In this document: positions 46,871 to 58,400 of the stretch, in pieces | How positions within the stretch are numbered: the first letter of the stretch is position 1 | Layout: every line of letters begins with the position of its first letter | NCBI GenBank assembly: GCA_023653785.1 | Contig: JAMKCH010087972.1 | Coordinates: 1-64,000, forward strand | DNA length: 64,000 nt | Origin: Ophioderma brevispina | Lineage: Eukaryota > Echinodermata > Ophiuroidea > Amphilepidida > Ophiodermatidae | Reading direction: 5' to 3' | The notes under the pieces: generated by a model | What the model saw: the letters and a program-made list of their open reading frames with translations, nothing else | Told to the model about the DNA's origin: nothing | The model's database searches: none | Position numbers and translations under genes: made by a program

Positions 46871-49800
46871 ATGAGCGTACATTGTACTTTCGGTCGTCCA
46901 TCTTTGAGATTTATAGGCGTTATAATCGTTATTTTTATCTGCGAGCATGGTGACGTTTTTACAAAGAGCGCAGTTGCCCAGTTACAGGTGACACCCTTGT
47001 GGAACAGCAATGACAACACCTCACGATCTTGTAACATCGATGATAGCAGCAATGTGGGATTAATCAAGTTCCAGGGTAGTCAATATCGTAATTGCATCCT
47101 TCAAGTATCGGCACCTCTACATTCGCAAACTCTCGTTCATATCACAGGAGACGAAACTTCTGGGCCTTTCGTCTTATACGTTGAACGAGAGGGGGACTTG
47201 GTAGAATGCCTAAACAAATATATAGTTTTAGATGGACAAGCTGTCGATTGCAGCATTACGTTTGTGCACCACAGCCTCCAGTTTGATCTGCAAGGTAATG
47301 TCAGTGTGATAATCAGTGAAATAGAAGCAGCACAATCATTGCCTTTCATATGTCCAGAAATTGACCCAAAAATCATTTCAAGGTCACAGTTAAATCGTTC
47401 ATGTTACGATGTTAAGGGTTACAAAAGTAGTATTACTTGCATTTTTCAGATTGATCAAAGAATGTGCAGTTTTGATTTTCCACCAAGTTGTAATGCAAGT
47501 CTAGGTAAAAATGAAGTTGTCTTTCATTGTTTACATAATAATTTTCCACAAAGCCATACAGTTATGATGGTATATCTGCCCGGTGTGTCTGCAGTGGGTC
47601 TAGCTGAAAATAACATTTTTAAAATTGGTTCTGATGCATTCCAAGGTCTTTCTGATATAAATGAACTGAACCTTTTCGGCAATCTGTTGGTATCGTTACC
47701 CATTGATTTGTTTAGGGGTTTAAGCCAAATAACCACCCTGGATCTTGGTAGTAATACAATATGTGCATTATCAACAGGATTGTTTGAAGGGTTGGAAAAT
47801 CTGAATAAATTGTACCTGGATGGAAATCATTTAAGTACATTGGATACTTCTTTATTTCGCGGTTTAAAAAGACTTGCGTATTTGAGTCTAGGAAATAATA
47901 AGCTAAAGCACTTGCCAGATGAATTGTTCCAAGGTTTAGAGAGATTAAGTATCTTGACACTGTATAGAAATTTGTTACATTCACTAGAGCCAAGCATGTT
48001 TGAAGGTCTCCGCAATCTAATTATTCTCTCTCTCTGTATGGCAATATGTTTACTTCGTTGACCGTAGGGTTATTTCGGGAACTGAAAAACTTGAATACAT
48101 TGCAGTTGAAAGAAAACAAATTACACACATTGGATGTTGATACAGTTCAAGGTTTTGGGATGCTTACAGAAACTGAACTAGAGCCTGGCTTGTTTGAAGG
48201 ATTAGAAAAGTTAACAATTTTAACCCTTAATGCGAATAGTCTGGAAACCCTTTCCGTTGCATCATTTTATGGATTACATAATCTGAATCAACTGTACCTG
48301 AATTCAAATCGATTAATAAAATTAGAAGTTGGGTTATTTCGGAATTTAACTAGGCTTTTCTATCTTGATCTCTCACGTAATAAATTGAGCGTATTGCAAA
48401 AGGGATTGTTTCAGGGGCTACATAAACTGAACTATTTATACTTGCAATATAATATTCCTAACAACATTGGAACATGATTTGTTTGGGACTTTGTCTAGTT
48501 TAACGGTACTCGCATTGCAATACAATAGATTGGATTACTTGGATTATAAATTGTTTACGAAAGTGGGCAATTTGAAATCCCTAGGTTTAAATAATAACCA
48601 ATTCCGTAAATTGAGCGATGGTATCTTTGCAAGTTTAACTAATTTGGAACATTTATTTTTGAGTACAAATCAGTTAATAGAACTAGATTCTGAGATTTTC
48701 AAGAATACGGTAAATCTTACCTACATTGAATTAAATGCTAACCAACTAATAGAAATTCCAAGTTTAAAACAACTGACTCGTTTGAATTATTTTAATGTAA
48801 GGGGCAATGCGTTGACAAACATTAACAGTAATTCTTTTTCTGACCTGCCCGAAAATACCGAGTTATTTGTCAGCCAACATGAGATTTGTGAATGTTATGT
48901 GTCCGTTGAAATCAATTGCAGTGCATCAAATGAAAGATCACCTTATCTCACATGTAATAGGCTTTTGTCTGACAGGGTTTTGGCTATTCTTATGTGGCTC
49001 ATTGGTTTAAATGCACTGGGCGGGAATATATTTGTTTTAGCATGGAGACAGAAAAATGTCCAGAAAAACAAAGTACAAGCTTTACTCTTGAGTAACCTGG
49101 CCATGTCTGATTTACTCATGGGTATCTACATGTTAATAATAGCATCGGCAGATGTATATTTTGGCAAACAGTTTCCAATGAAATCTGAATCCTGGAGATC
49201 TGGCATTACCTGCAGAATTGCTGGAGCAATATCAATTTTGTCCAGCGAAGCTTCAGTATTCTTTGTAACATTAATCAGCCTTGACAGGTTTATTTGCATT
49301 CGGTTCCCATTTTCAACAAAGAAATTCAATAAAAGGTCAATAATAATTGTAATTATTTTAACATGGATGTTCTCATTAGTATTAGGCATTGTTCCATCCA
49401 GTTTAACAGGAGTAAACTTTAAATTTTATGATAACTCGCATGTTTGTATCGGTCTCCCATTAGCCCTAGTAGAAAGATTCGTTACTGAGGAAATTTCGCA
49501 AAAACTTGAACTGTTTGCCCTTTCTTCTACCATCAAATTGACATTCTCAACTAAATCAGAAGGTGTAACATCCGGCATGTATTTTTCAAGCGCAGTGTTC
49601 CTTGGCCTCAACTGTGCATGTTACATCGCAATGCTTGCTTGTTATGTCGAAATAGTGAGGACAGTTTATAAGTCATCAAAAACGTGCTAAACTAAATAAA
49701 GAAATGAGAGATCAACTTAGAATGACAGCTAAGGTTGCTGCAATTGTGGCGACAGACTTTTGTTGTTGGTTTCCAGTTATTCTTCTAAGGATCTTAGTCC

Positions 49801-50182
49801 ATGCAAGGTTTCTTACGCGAACGCCATCTGTATTTTTTGCATGGTCAGTGACGTTTGTGTTACCAATCAATTCTGCCATCAATCCATACCGTCAACCATT
49901 GCAGCTATCTTGGGCAACCGAAAGCCCCAAAACTCGGCGAGGAACCGCATAGATATTGCACAACCACCAGTTTCTTCTTTTTCTTCTTCACCTACAATGA
50001 CACCAAACTTTAGACCGAGTTTCCACAAATGCTTCGGTACCCACCCAACCACCACCCCGCCCGGAGTACCAGGTTCTACTTTTCAAAAGCTAGTACGCAC
50101 GATGGACGATTTTGACCGCCAACCTCAAAGGCCAAGCTATTGGGTTTCCTTCTTTACCTTAGCCGTGCAACGGCTACTGTTG
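46871..50182 (+). CDS. CUB-LRR-7TM receptor copy B (GRL101/LGR-like), frame broken
   Basis: The ATG at 46871 is followed by a hydrophobic signal segment (residues 13-24, FIGVIIVIFI). A CUB-like domain spans about residues 54-161 (KFQGSQYRNCILQVSAP and paired Cys). Then come a Cys-rich linker, about 17 LRRs and a CECY..C cap. The seven-helix domain has TM2 SNLAMSDLLMG, a TM3 end of DRF, TM6 DFCCWFP and TM7 NSAINPY. No introns are apparent. By comparison with copy A there are four frame changes: (CT)5 in place of (CT)4 at 48026-48036, an extra T near 48455, an extra A in the A run near 49679 and one more after the TM7 Asn-Pro-Tyr near 49890. The Ser/Pro/Thr-rich tail then reads to 50182. All lie in or near simple runs, so error or real decay are both possible. 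It would be a plasma-membrane receptor; the ligand is unknown. Confidence 0.8.
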
Positions 50183-50185
50183 TAG

Positions 50186-51423
50186 TAGAGCAGTTTCCTA
50201 GCGTTTTCTTTCTTTTCAAGGCGGCCTTCAGGCGTCTTGTTCTGTTATGATGCTTCTTTCTTTCCTTCTTCTGGCAACACTCCCAATTGCCATTACTCCG
50301 CATCAGGTTTTGACGTATTTTGATTAGACTTACATCAAATGAGCGCTGACTTGGACCATTTATGTCATATGACATTGACCTGTCTGACCTTTGACCTGGC
50401 CCAGGCGTCAAATATGTAATGTTTTGTTACAAACTTATCTTCTTCTACAGCATTACGTCGACTCCGATATTCAACCAAACTGGTTCAGAGGAACCACGGA
50501 CCCTTGCTTCATATAGGGTGTTCAGGGATAAGGAGTCAAAGGGTCTTTTTTTTGTATTGTCAATTTCTTTTTTATTTTGCCCACATAAGAAACATACATT
50601 ACAAAAACCATCACAACCACTCTCACCCACCCACACACACACCACCAAAACCTACTCCACAAGAGCACAAGAGCACCACACCAATATGACAGAGGGACTT
50701 TAAATAATACAAGTACAATTAAATTTTTTTTGTTAAAGATGCAACTTTCATGATTATAGTGATCGAAACAAACCAATGAAAAACACCAAACCCTCGGATA
50801 TTTGGTATCGCACTGCAATGAAGTAAATGAGAAAATTTTCTGATTGGCACTTAACACTAAACTAGGGGGAAGGCTATATTCACAACATTGCACCTTTGAT
50901 CCTCTAACAGGTACGACCAAAAATATCTAACATATAAGGCATCCCTGGAAAATATCATTTAGACGTACCCTACCAACACAGTACCGCAGTATGAACTTTT
51001 GACAAAATGAAACTCAAGCGATTCAAATAAAATTTACAAAGAAAAGTACATCTGTCCCCCCTCATAGATACCGGCCGAGTCTCCCGCCATCGTGGTTTGT
51101 GAATGATAGGCCCTCACGTGACATTGACCTTGACAAGGTGACCATGACCGACCTCATTAAGCAAAAATGATTGCATGTGAACTCCATAAAACAGACTTGG
51201 TTTTAAATGAACATTAACTTTACAGATGAGGGTCCAATTTCACATTGTTCAGCCCAACCCACTCACCACCGACCACGCCTCCCCATCGACCTGTAATAAA
51301 CAACGTTGGACCTTGGTATATGACCTTAGCATACGACCCTTGACCTTAACAAATGAGAATACATATTAACTGACTAACTCGCTTTCCGAAGAAGGTCGAA
51401 ATTTTCATCTACAAACCTATTTT
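50186..51423. other. Intergenic, nothing recognised
   Basis: Downstream of receptor B. One copy of TGACCTTTGACCT lies at 50385-50397. A (CA/CCCA)n stretch lies at about 50620-50645. No gene is seen. Confidence 0.5.
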
Positions 51424-51800
51424 AATACCACTCAATGCTTTAACTTAATATATGACCTTTGACCTATATGTACCCTTGTTTATGACCTTAATATGTGACC
51501 TTTGACCTTAATTGTGAACTTTGACCTCTATATGTAACCTTTGACCTTAATAATGTGACCTCTGACCCTTAATCATTGACCTCTACCTCTGACCTTAATA
51601 ATGTGAACCTCTGACCTTAATATGTGGCCACTGACCTTAATATGTGACCTTTGACCTTAATATGGACCTTGACCTTAATATGTGACCTTTGACCTTCAAT
51701 TACGACGTACCTTTGACTTAATATGTGAACACTTGCACCGTTAATATGTGACCTTGACCTTAATTAATATGTGACCTTTGAATGTGACCTTTGACCCATC
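51424..51800 (+). repeat. ~20-bp minisatellite, TGACCTTTGACCTTAATATG
   Basis: About 15 to 18 degenerate head-to-tail units lie here. The exact 13-mer TGACCTTTGACCT occurs at 51454, 51496, 51645 and 51683. Its complement, AGGTCAAAGGTCA, equals the DR1 site of nuclear receptors. Unit length varies by a few bases. Confidence 0.85.
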
Positions 51801-53530
51801 ACCAAGGGGGATCCAGGTTTACACCAATGAAAAGAAATTGGGTGTTTAAAAAATCCATCAAAGGCATGTAGATCTTTCAGTATAAATAACCAACCCCTTT
51901 TCACAGCAATAGAAGACAACCTCAGATGGACACCGTCATGCTCATGTGTCATCCTGCCTTAGGCAAGCGACACATAAATGTAGAGACAAAACATAATAAT
52001 CCAAAACACAGACCATTTACTATAATGAAGATCTAACTTGCCTTTTCGGCCTGCACAATAACGCTCAAATTTTATGGTAGGTTCAAAACTCATCAAAGTA
52101 AATCATGAAGGAAATTGTAACTACACTAAAAAGCAAAATGCATCTTTAGCAATTAATAACAGACAGCTGATTTACACATAAATCGTTATCATATCCTCTC
52201 TTTTGTGACCATCCATCTTTTCAAAAACGCCCCATTTCAGGAAGAAATCATATTTTTCCCAGTATATCCTTCCAAAATTGATTTATTTACATTGCACTCT
52301 GTGAACAAGTGCAATAAATTACCTCTCTGATCACAAAAGAGCACACAGGATCATCATATCCCCTAGGCCTACCCGATATAACCATAAATTTGTGGAGTAT
52401 CCTGAATAATACTATATTTGGCCGCCAAAGCGTCTTAGAACCAATGTATTTGAAAGGAAGTAAATATATTCTTTAAAAACCCTGCAAATCATTTAGGCCA
52501 TAACCCTGCTATGTTTAAAACTACTAACTGGAAGCCGCACTACTCTTCTTAACAAATAATATCATAAAAATCTTTTGACCTACGGGACTCGAGGGCCACA
52601 AAATTACCACCATCGGTCCCACCCAATTTCTCTTATCGGCTCATTATTACCGGCTTATTTTTATTAGGGCCAACCCCCCTCGGAATAGTGTCAATAATCC
52701 CAAACCACCTAAGAATCATTTGCTGGCTGCCAACCTGTTACCTGAAAATTGACGAAACATGGCCCTTTTCAATCCACAAATCACAAATTTTTAAAATACC
52801 GCTTCTACCCACTTAGATAATATACCGATGTAATTACTTTAAGAATAAAATCTGTTATTCCCATATATTTGATTCAGAATCATAATAGGACTTTCAGGCC
52901 TTAATAACGAGAATGCTTACTCCATACTTCAAGCGCTTTATGATAAAATGGTGGAATGGTAATATGATTTTAGACATGTCAAAATTGGCACGAAAGAGTA
53001 AATCGCGACCAACCTTGTCTGGTACAATTTTCAAATATCTTTCCAACCAGCATCATACGGAGATCAAAAGGCGTTTGACCCACCAAACACTTTTTTGTAG
53101 CTTGGACCTGGCTTTAAGATCAAACATCTTCAGCCAACCATTATCATAACCCCAAAGAAATCACAGAACGCTTTATCTTGTCTGGACCATTCCAATTGAA
53201 AGGGTATATTATAGCATTATTTTCGGCTGAGTTTACCTCTGGCAATGAAATCATAGATGATGTATAAAGAACTTTGATAGGCCAAACTTTTACCCTATGA
53301 CAATTCCTACCTAAGGGTGTAAAATCCCTTTGTTTCCATAAGGCTGATTACCTTTCACTCCTTCAACTTAGCCTCATAATTAATGTGTTTCATAATTATT
53401 ATCGTAATGCAAAGTAAATACCAAAACTACCTGAGTCAAAGGTCATTATAGGGGGTCATTTCCGGTTTAGTCTTGAGGCATAAAAATTCTGAACTTGTTA
53501 CCTAAAACCAATGACTAAATGAACTTTGGA
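51801..53530. other. Intergenic, nothing recognised
   Basis: AT-rich DNA without recognised gene. A 78-codon frame at 52913-53149 has no motif. Confidence 0.5.
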
Positions 53531-55640
53531 CCTCCAAAATAAAAATACCTTGCATACACCAGTAACATGAAACGACACAATCTTAAATATCTTTCACTGT
53601 ACTATTTTGGGTTTTTGCATAATATTATATAAAAAATTGAAAATTTTTGAAATTTTTTGGGGTTTTGACCGGAAGTGGACCCTGATGACCCTTTTTTTTT
53701 TTTTTGATCCTAAACTGTGGACAACCCGAAGACCCTGTCTAGTAACAATACTGTGCTCTAAAATGACGTCACCACTCTGCTAACGTAATTGGTAAGGACA
53801 AAAGCGATTTTTTTGATATTTTCCCACATTTTTAGCTTTCAAACCGGAAATCCACCCCCGAAATGACCTTTGACTCCTTATCCCCCCTGATACCCTATAT
53901 GAAGCAAGGGGTCTATGGTCCTCTGAACCAGTTTTGGTTGATATCGGAGTAATGCTGTAGAAAAGATAATTTTGTAAAAAAATTCAATAATTTGACGCTG
54001 TTGACCTTTGTACCTCTTTAACGTGACCCCTGGGTCCCGAATAGGGTCAACTGTACTTTTTTTTATTAACGACGATATCCCGATGTTTATTCCTGTCAAA
54101 TTCAGTTCAATCGGAGTTTGTTGTAATTTTGACCTTTGACCTTGAACTTTGATCCTTGGGTCGAGACTATCAAGACCTCTTCTACTATAAATGTTACTCA
54201 CGAGTATAACGGGCTTTACTATTATCTGTCCTCTATAGGCTAAGATAAGTCCACTTTGGTCTTATTTTTAGCTTTTTTGGCAAATTGATCTTTTGACCCC
54301 TTATGATCTTTGATCCCGTATAAAAACCCTCGAATACACAACAAAAATGCCATTGTTCCCCAATCAAATACAAAATTCTACTATCTTTTCTGGAGATAAA
54401 AAATTCTTGAAATTATTGACCTTAAAAAAAAAAAAAATAAACCGAATGACCTTAAATGACCTTTGACCTCAAAATAAAACTCCCTTGCATACACAGGTAA
54501 CATGAATGCAACCTGCAAGTAAGGTCACTGTACTATGTTTGGGTTTTGAGATAAAAAATTTGAAAATGTTGGAATATTTTGGTTTTGACCGGAAGTGACC
54601 CCTTAATTGACCTTTGATCATCCTGAAACTGTGGACAAAACCCGAGACCCTGGCTATTAATTTTTGGATCAAAGCTCATTAACATTCAAAATGGCGGCAT
54701 TATCTATTAATATTTAAAAATAATTGCAAAAATATTCAAAAAAAAAATCCATATTTGGCTATGTATGACGGGGTGAGGTCAAAGTATAGTCCATTGACGT
54801 GGCTTGTTGGGTACACATGTGATGACCACAATTAGGGGTCAAGTCAGTAAGGGGTAATTTCCGTCGAAGAGTAGAAAATTTAAAAAATCGCTAAGTTTGA
54901 TGTAGCTTGGTGATGTTACTCTACTTGCACCCCGCATACCTTTTGACATAAGTTTAACTACTGGGTCACCAATTTGGGTCAAGGTCATTAAATGGTTATT
55001 TCCGGTTTTTGAGCCTACAACAGATTTTTTTCCTTTTAGTTAATTTATTGCTTATTTATTGATTAATTTTAAAATTTAAATGTGGAAAATCGCTTTTTGT
55101 ATATCTATATTTTAGTTTTTTTCAACTCGGGATCAAAGGTCATTAGGGGTAAAACGTCAAAATATTCGTTTTTCATAGACCGAAAAAATAAATATGTTGT
55201 ATGGACCAAATCAGTGCCAACATGTTCTGCATGGGCATCATACAAAGTGTCCACGGTGCCCCGTCGTGCAACCAACCGTAGTGGTCAAAAGGTCATAACG
55301 GGGTCTTTCCTGTCAAGTCTTAAAAAAATATGAAAATCCTATTGCTATGTTACAAGGGATGGGTCAGTATCAGTCAGTCATGTGACTTGGCTTTTTGGGT
55401 GCCGTATACCCACAGAATTAGGGTCAAGGTCATTGGGGGTCATTTCCGCCGGTGAAAGTAATGAAAAACTTTAAAAAATCGTCATCTGCTAAGTTTGAAG
55501 TAGCTTGGTGATGTTCTCGGCAACACATGCAATTGAACCTTTGACATAAGTTACTAGTGGGTTCACCAATTTGGGTTCAAATGTCATTAAAGGGTTATTT
55601 TCGGTTTTGAGCTAGAAAAATAAAAAAAAATGTTCTCCAT
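53531..55640 (+). repeat. Dispersed direct repeats rich in GGTCA/TGACC words
   Basis: Segment 53535-53760 (ttgcatacaccagtaacatga...ttgaccggaagtg...aaactgtggacaa) recurs at about 54483-54665. Segment 54770-55010 (gtagcttggtgatgtt...ggtcaccaatttgggt...ggttatttccggttttt) recurs at about 55380-55610. Phrases such as ggtcattaggggtcatttccgg run through the whole interval, with further exact TGACCTTTGACCT sites at 54130 and 54457. This is old, partly tandem repetitive DNA without coding capacity. Confidence 0.6.
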
Positions 55641-57954
55641 ATCTGATCCTTGTAGAATTTTTTAATTTAAATTGGAACAGGCATTTTGGTAGAGTAATTT
55701 GGGGTGTTCAGGATTTTACCTTTGGGGTCATCTAGGGTCACAGGGGTCATTTGTGTCTAAAAATCTAAAACAGTTTCTCGTACCACAGATTAGGTGCTCG
55801 TGATGTAACCATGCATAGCATCAGCTAGGACCATTGTCATGGGGCCGTGAACAATTGAAAACATCCATAGTGACCCCTGTATATGAGGTTCAAATGAATT
55901 GTTTTTAGGTCAAGTTTTTACTATATTTAAATAGGAAGCTTTCCCGGCTAGGTCCGTTGTTTCTGTAGAAGCGACTAGTTTTTGTGGTGTTTCCTAGTTC
56001 ATTCTTCTTTTTTCCTTTTCCCTGGGAAAACTAATATGAAGTAGATATGTTGCATGATTGTTCACTTGGTGATAAAAGCATGAAATTTGGCACCCAGTTT
56101 GGGCATGTTCTAAGAAGGATTTTTTGGCTATGGGGGAGGGGCATCGCAGGTTTTTCTGTAACAAAAATGGCTGCCATTTCCTGGGTATTTAGCCTTTTTT
56201 ATGGCTAAATGTGTGTTTGTTTGTTTTTTTGGGCTACCAAAACATGTTTGTAGCCCCAGAGTATGCCTAAAAGAAATTTATTTTATGGGTAACTATTGTA
56301 ACAGAAATGTGGCCAATTTTCCAAAATGGCGGTTTCTTGTTTCTTTTTTTTTTTCCAAAATGGCCTGCCAGTTCCCTTTTTTTACCAATTTTCATCGACT
56401 GAATATGCATATTCTTTCTACCCAAGATATTTTTATCACGCGGAAATGCAAAAGTAAAAAACTGTAAATAGGCAATCACTGACCAAGTAGTTTTGATGGT
56501 TACTAAAGTGGCAGACATTATGTTACAACGCAATGCCAAATACAACCTGTAAAGAGGCAATTAATACAAGTGGCAGACATTTAACAATAGTCACTACTTG
56601 CTTGTTGTTTATCTTGCTTTGCAGACCTGAATAAACTCAAACACATTAAGGATGGCTTTTGTTAGTTTTTTGTTGCATAACAAATCGGGTCATCAGCCCA
56701 TAACCGAAACCCTGCCCCCCCCCGGGGATTTTGGAGACCACTATTTTTGGAAAAAACCCTTATACATCTAGCTAATCAACATCAGGTTGTCCTCAAAATC
56801 CCCATCCTGGGTTAAAGAGTGAAGGGGCGCTTTTTTCAAATGGCGGCCAATATTTCACTTAATGCCCTTTTTTTTTTGTTTTGACATATACTTTAATTTT
56901 TTGATCCAAATGGCATGCACTATGTCTACTTAGTCCACCAAACACCCCAATGACTAGGTTGAACACTTTGTGGGCATGCTTACACCTGCCTCTAGAGGAG
57001 CGTCATATTTCAAAGGCCACAAAACAATAAACCGTGTATTTATACATTTCTGCCTCTTTAAAGGCAAATGCCGGTGTCACCTATTATATACTTTTCTGCA
57101 CCTTTGGATTAGTTTTGAGGTAAAGTAAAACACTTAAAAATGAATTAGTAGCCTTTCAAGTGTTATGTGTAGAGATAGAGGCCTTTATGTAAAGATGGTC
57201 GAATATTACTATAATAGACCACAACCACAGCCTCCTTAATCTCTGATCACCTTGAAACCGCATAACTGGGTTTTCTTCTTGAGTCTGATTGTGTTAAACG
57301 GATGTTTACTAAGTGAGCAACAAGCTTCCTACTACACCTGCTTGCGAGAGCTTTCAGAAAGTAAGGAGTGTACGCGAAGCGACGCAACCAAACGCGTCAT
57401 CATACTTTTGTTTTTTGTTAGAATTAATAACACACAGATGGTTGGGTGTGTCTATGTGTCTCAGGATGGAATAGCCCCAGGGGTAGCGTGCTCATGCCTC
57501 TCCTGTTCGGCATGTGTGCCGGCGACCGGCCTTAGAGTGCGGGAGCCTGTCGTTTTGGGTCTGGAAAGACAAACTTGGAATTGGCGCACAGGATGGAGAT
57601 GTCAAAGGGAGACTCAAAGGGCCTTTTTAGAGGGCTCGCCTCTTATTGTGAGGATAACCCTCAGCGCGAAAATCCATCCGGGGCACAGGTGTATGCTTTC
57701 CATTTGCGCAGCCGTGCCAGGCGTCACCATTGAGTGACCTGGCCTGGAGCGCCCCTGGAGCACTGTGATGTCATGTTGACTTAGGAGTCAACTTGGACTG
57801 CACTCTCTTATATGACCCCCCTCGGAGCAGTGACTAGTCTAAGAGGTCCAGGGGAGGGGGCAACATCCCCGACACCCACCTCAGGGCACTGAAATGATGT
57901 TTGACATAAAAAAAATACTGTTGTGATTTGTTATGTTTACAGGCAGTATGAGTA
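55641..57954. other. Intergenic, one unassigned open frame
   Basis: No family is recognised. A 161-codon frame at 57252-57737 has a hydrophobic N-terminus and a Cys-rich stretch (SCLSCSACVP), but no motif I can name, and its codon use looks like random sequence, so it is not called. Phrases such as aaaatggc(t/g)g recur at 56160-56360. Confidence 0.45.
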
Positions 57955-58400
57955 CATCTGCTTCAAGATATGTAGATAACTTGAGACTCTCCAAAGGCCT
58001 CAACTACGAAAAACTGAGAGGGTTCCGGGGCTCCGTCACCTTGACCACCCGCCAGATTTAAGTAGATATAGTTCATCTGGCGTCAAGCTAATGAGATAAC
58101 TGAGAACTCTCTAAAGGCCTCAAACTATGACATTTACCATCAAAGCTTCCATAGGCTCCGAACCCTGGACCCCTCCAGGGTAGTATATTCATCTTCTTCA
58201 TGATTGTGAGATAACCGAGAGCTCTCCGATGCGCTGAAACTGCAAAACCAAGAGCTTCTGGGGGCTCCGCCCTGGACGCCCCACAAACGTTCAACATAAT
58301 TCATCTGTCTTCAAATAAGGACATAACCCCTCCCTGAAAGCACTCGAAACATGTTAAACCTCAAGAGCTTCCGGGGTCCTGCCCTGACCCCCCACAAGGG
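57955..58400 (+). repeat. ~110-bp tandem repeat, about four units
   Basis: Each unit contains gagataac..gagagctctc, cct(c)aaact..aaa, gagcttccgggggctccg, ccctgga(c)cccc and ttcatct(g/t). Units are diverged and slightly variable in length. No protein family is recognised. Confidence 0.65.

Noticed and set aside
48026..48456. Introns explaining frame changes in receptor B
   Set aside because: No inserted sequence is present; the protein homology is continuous and only 1-2 bases are gained.
57252..57737. 161-codon open frame with hydrophobic start
   Set aside because: No recognisable motif, no supporting neighbours, and length within chance for this composition.
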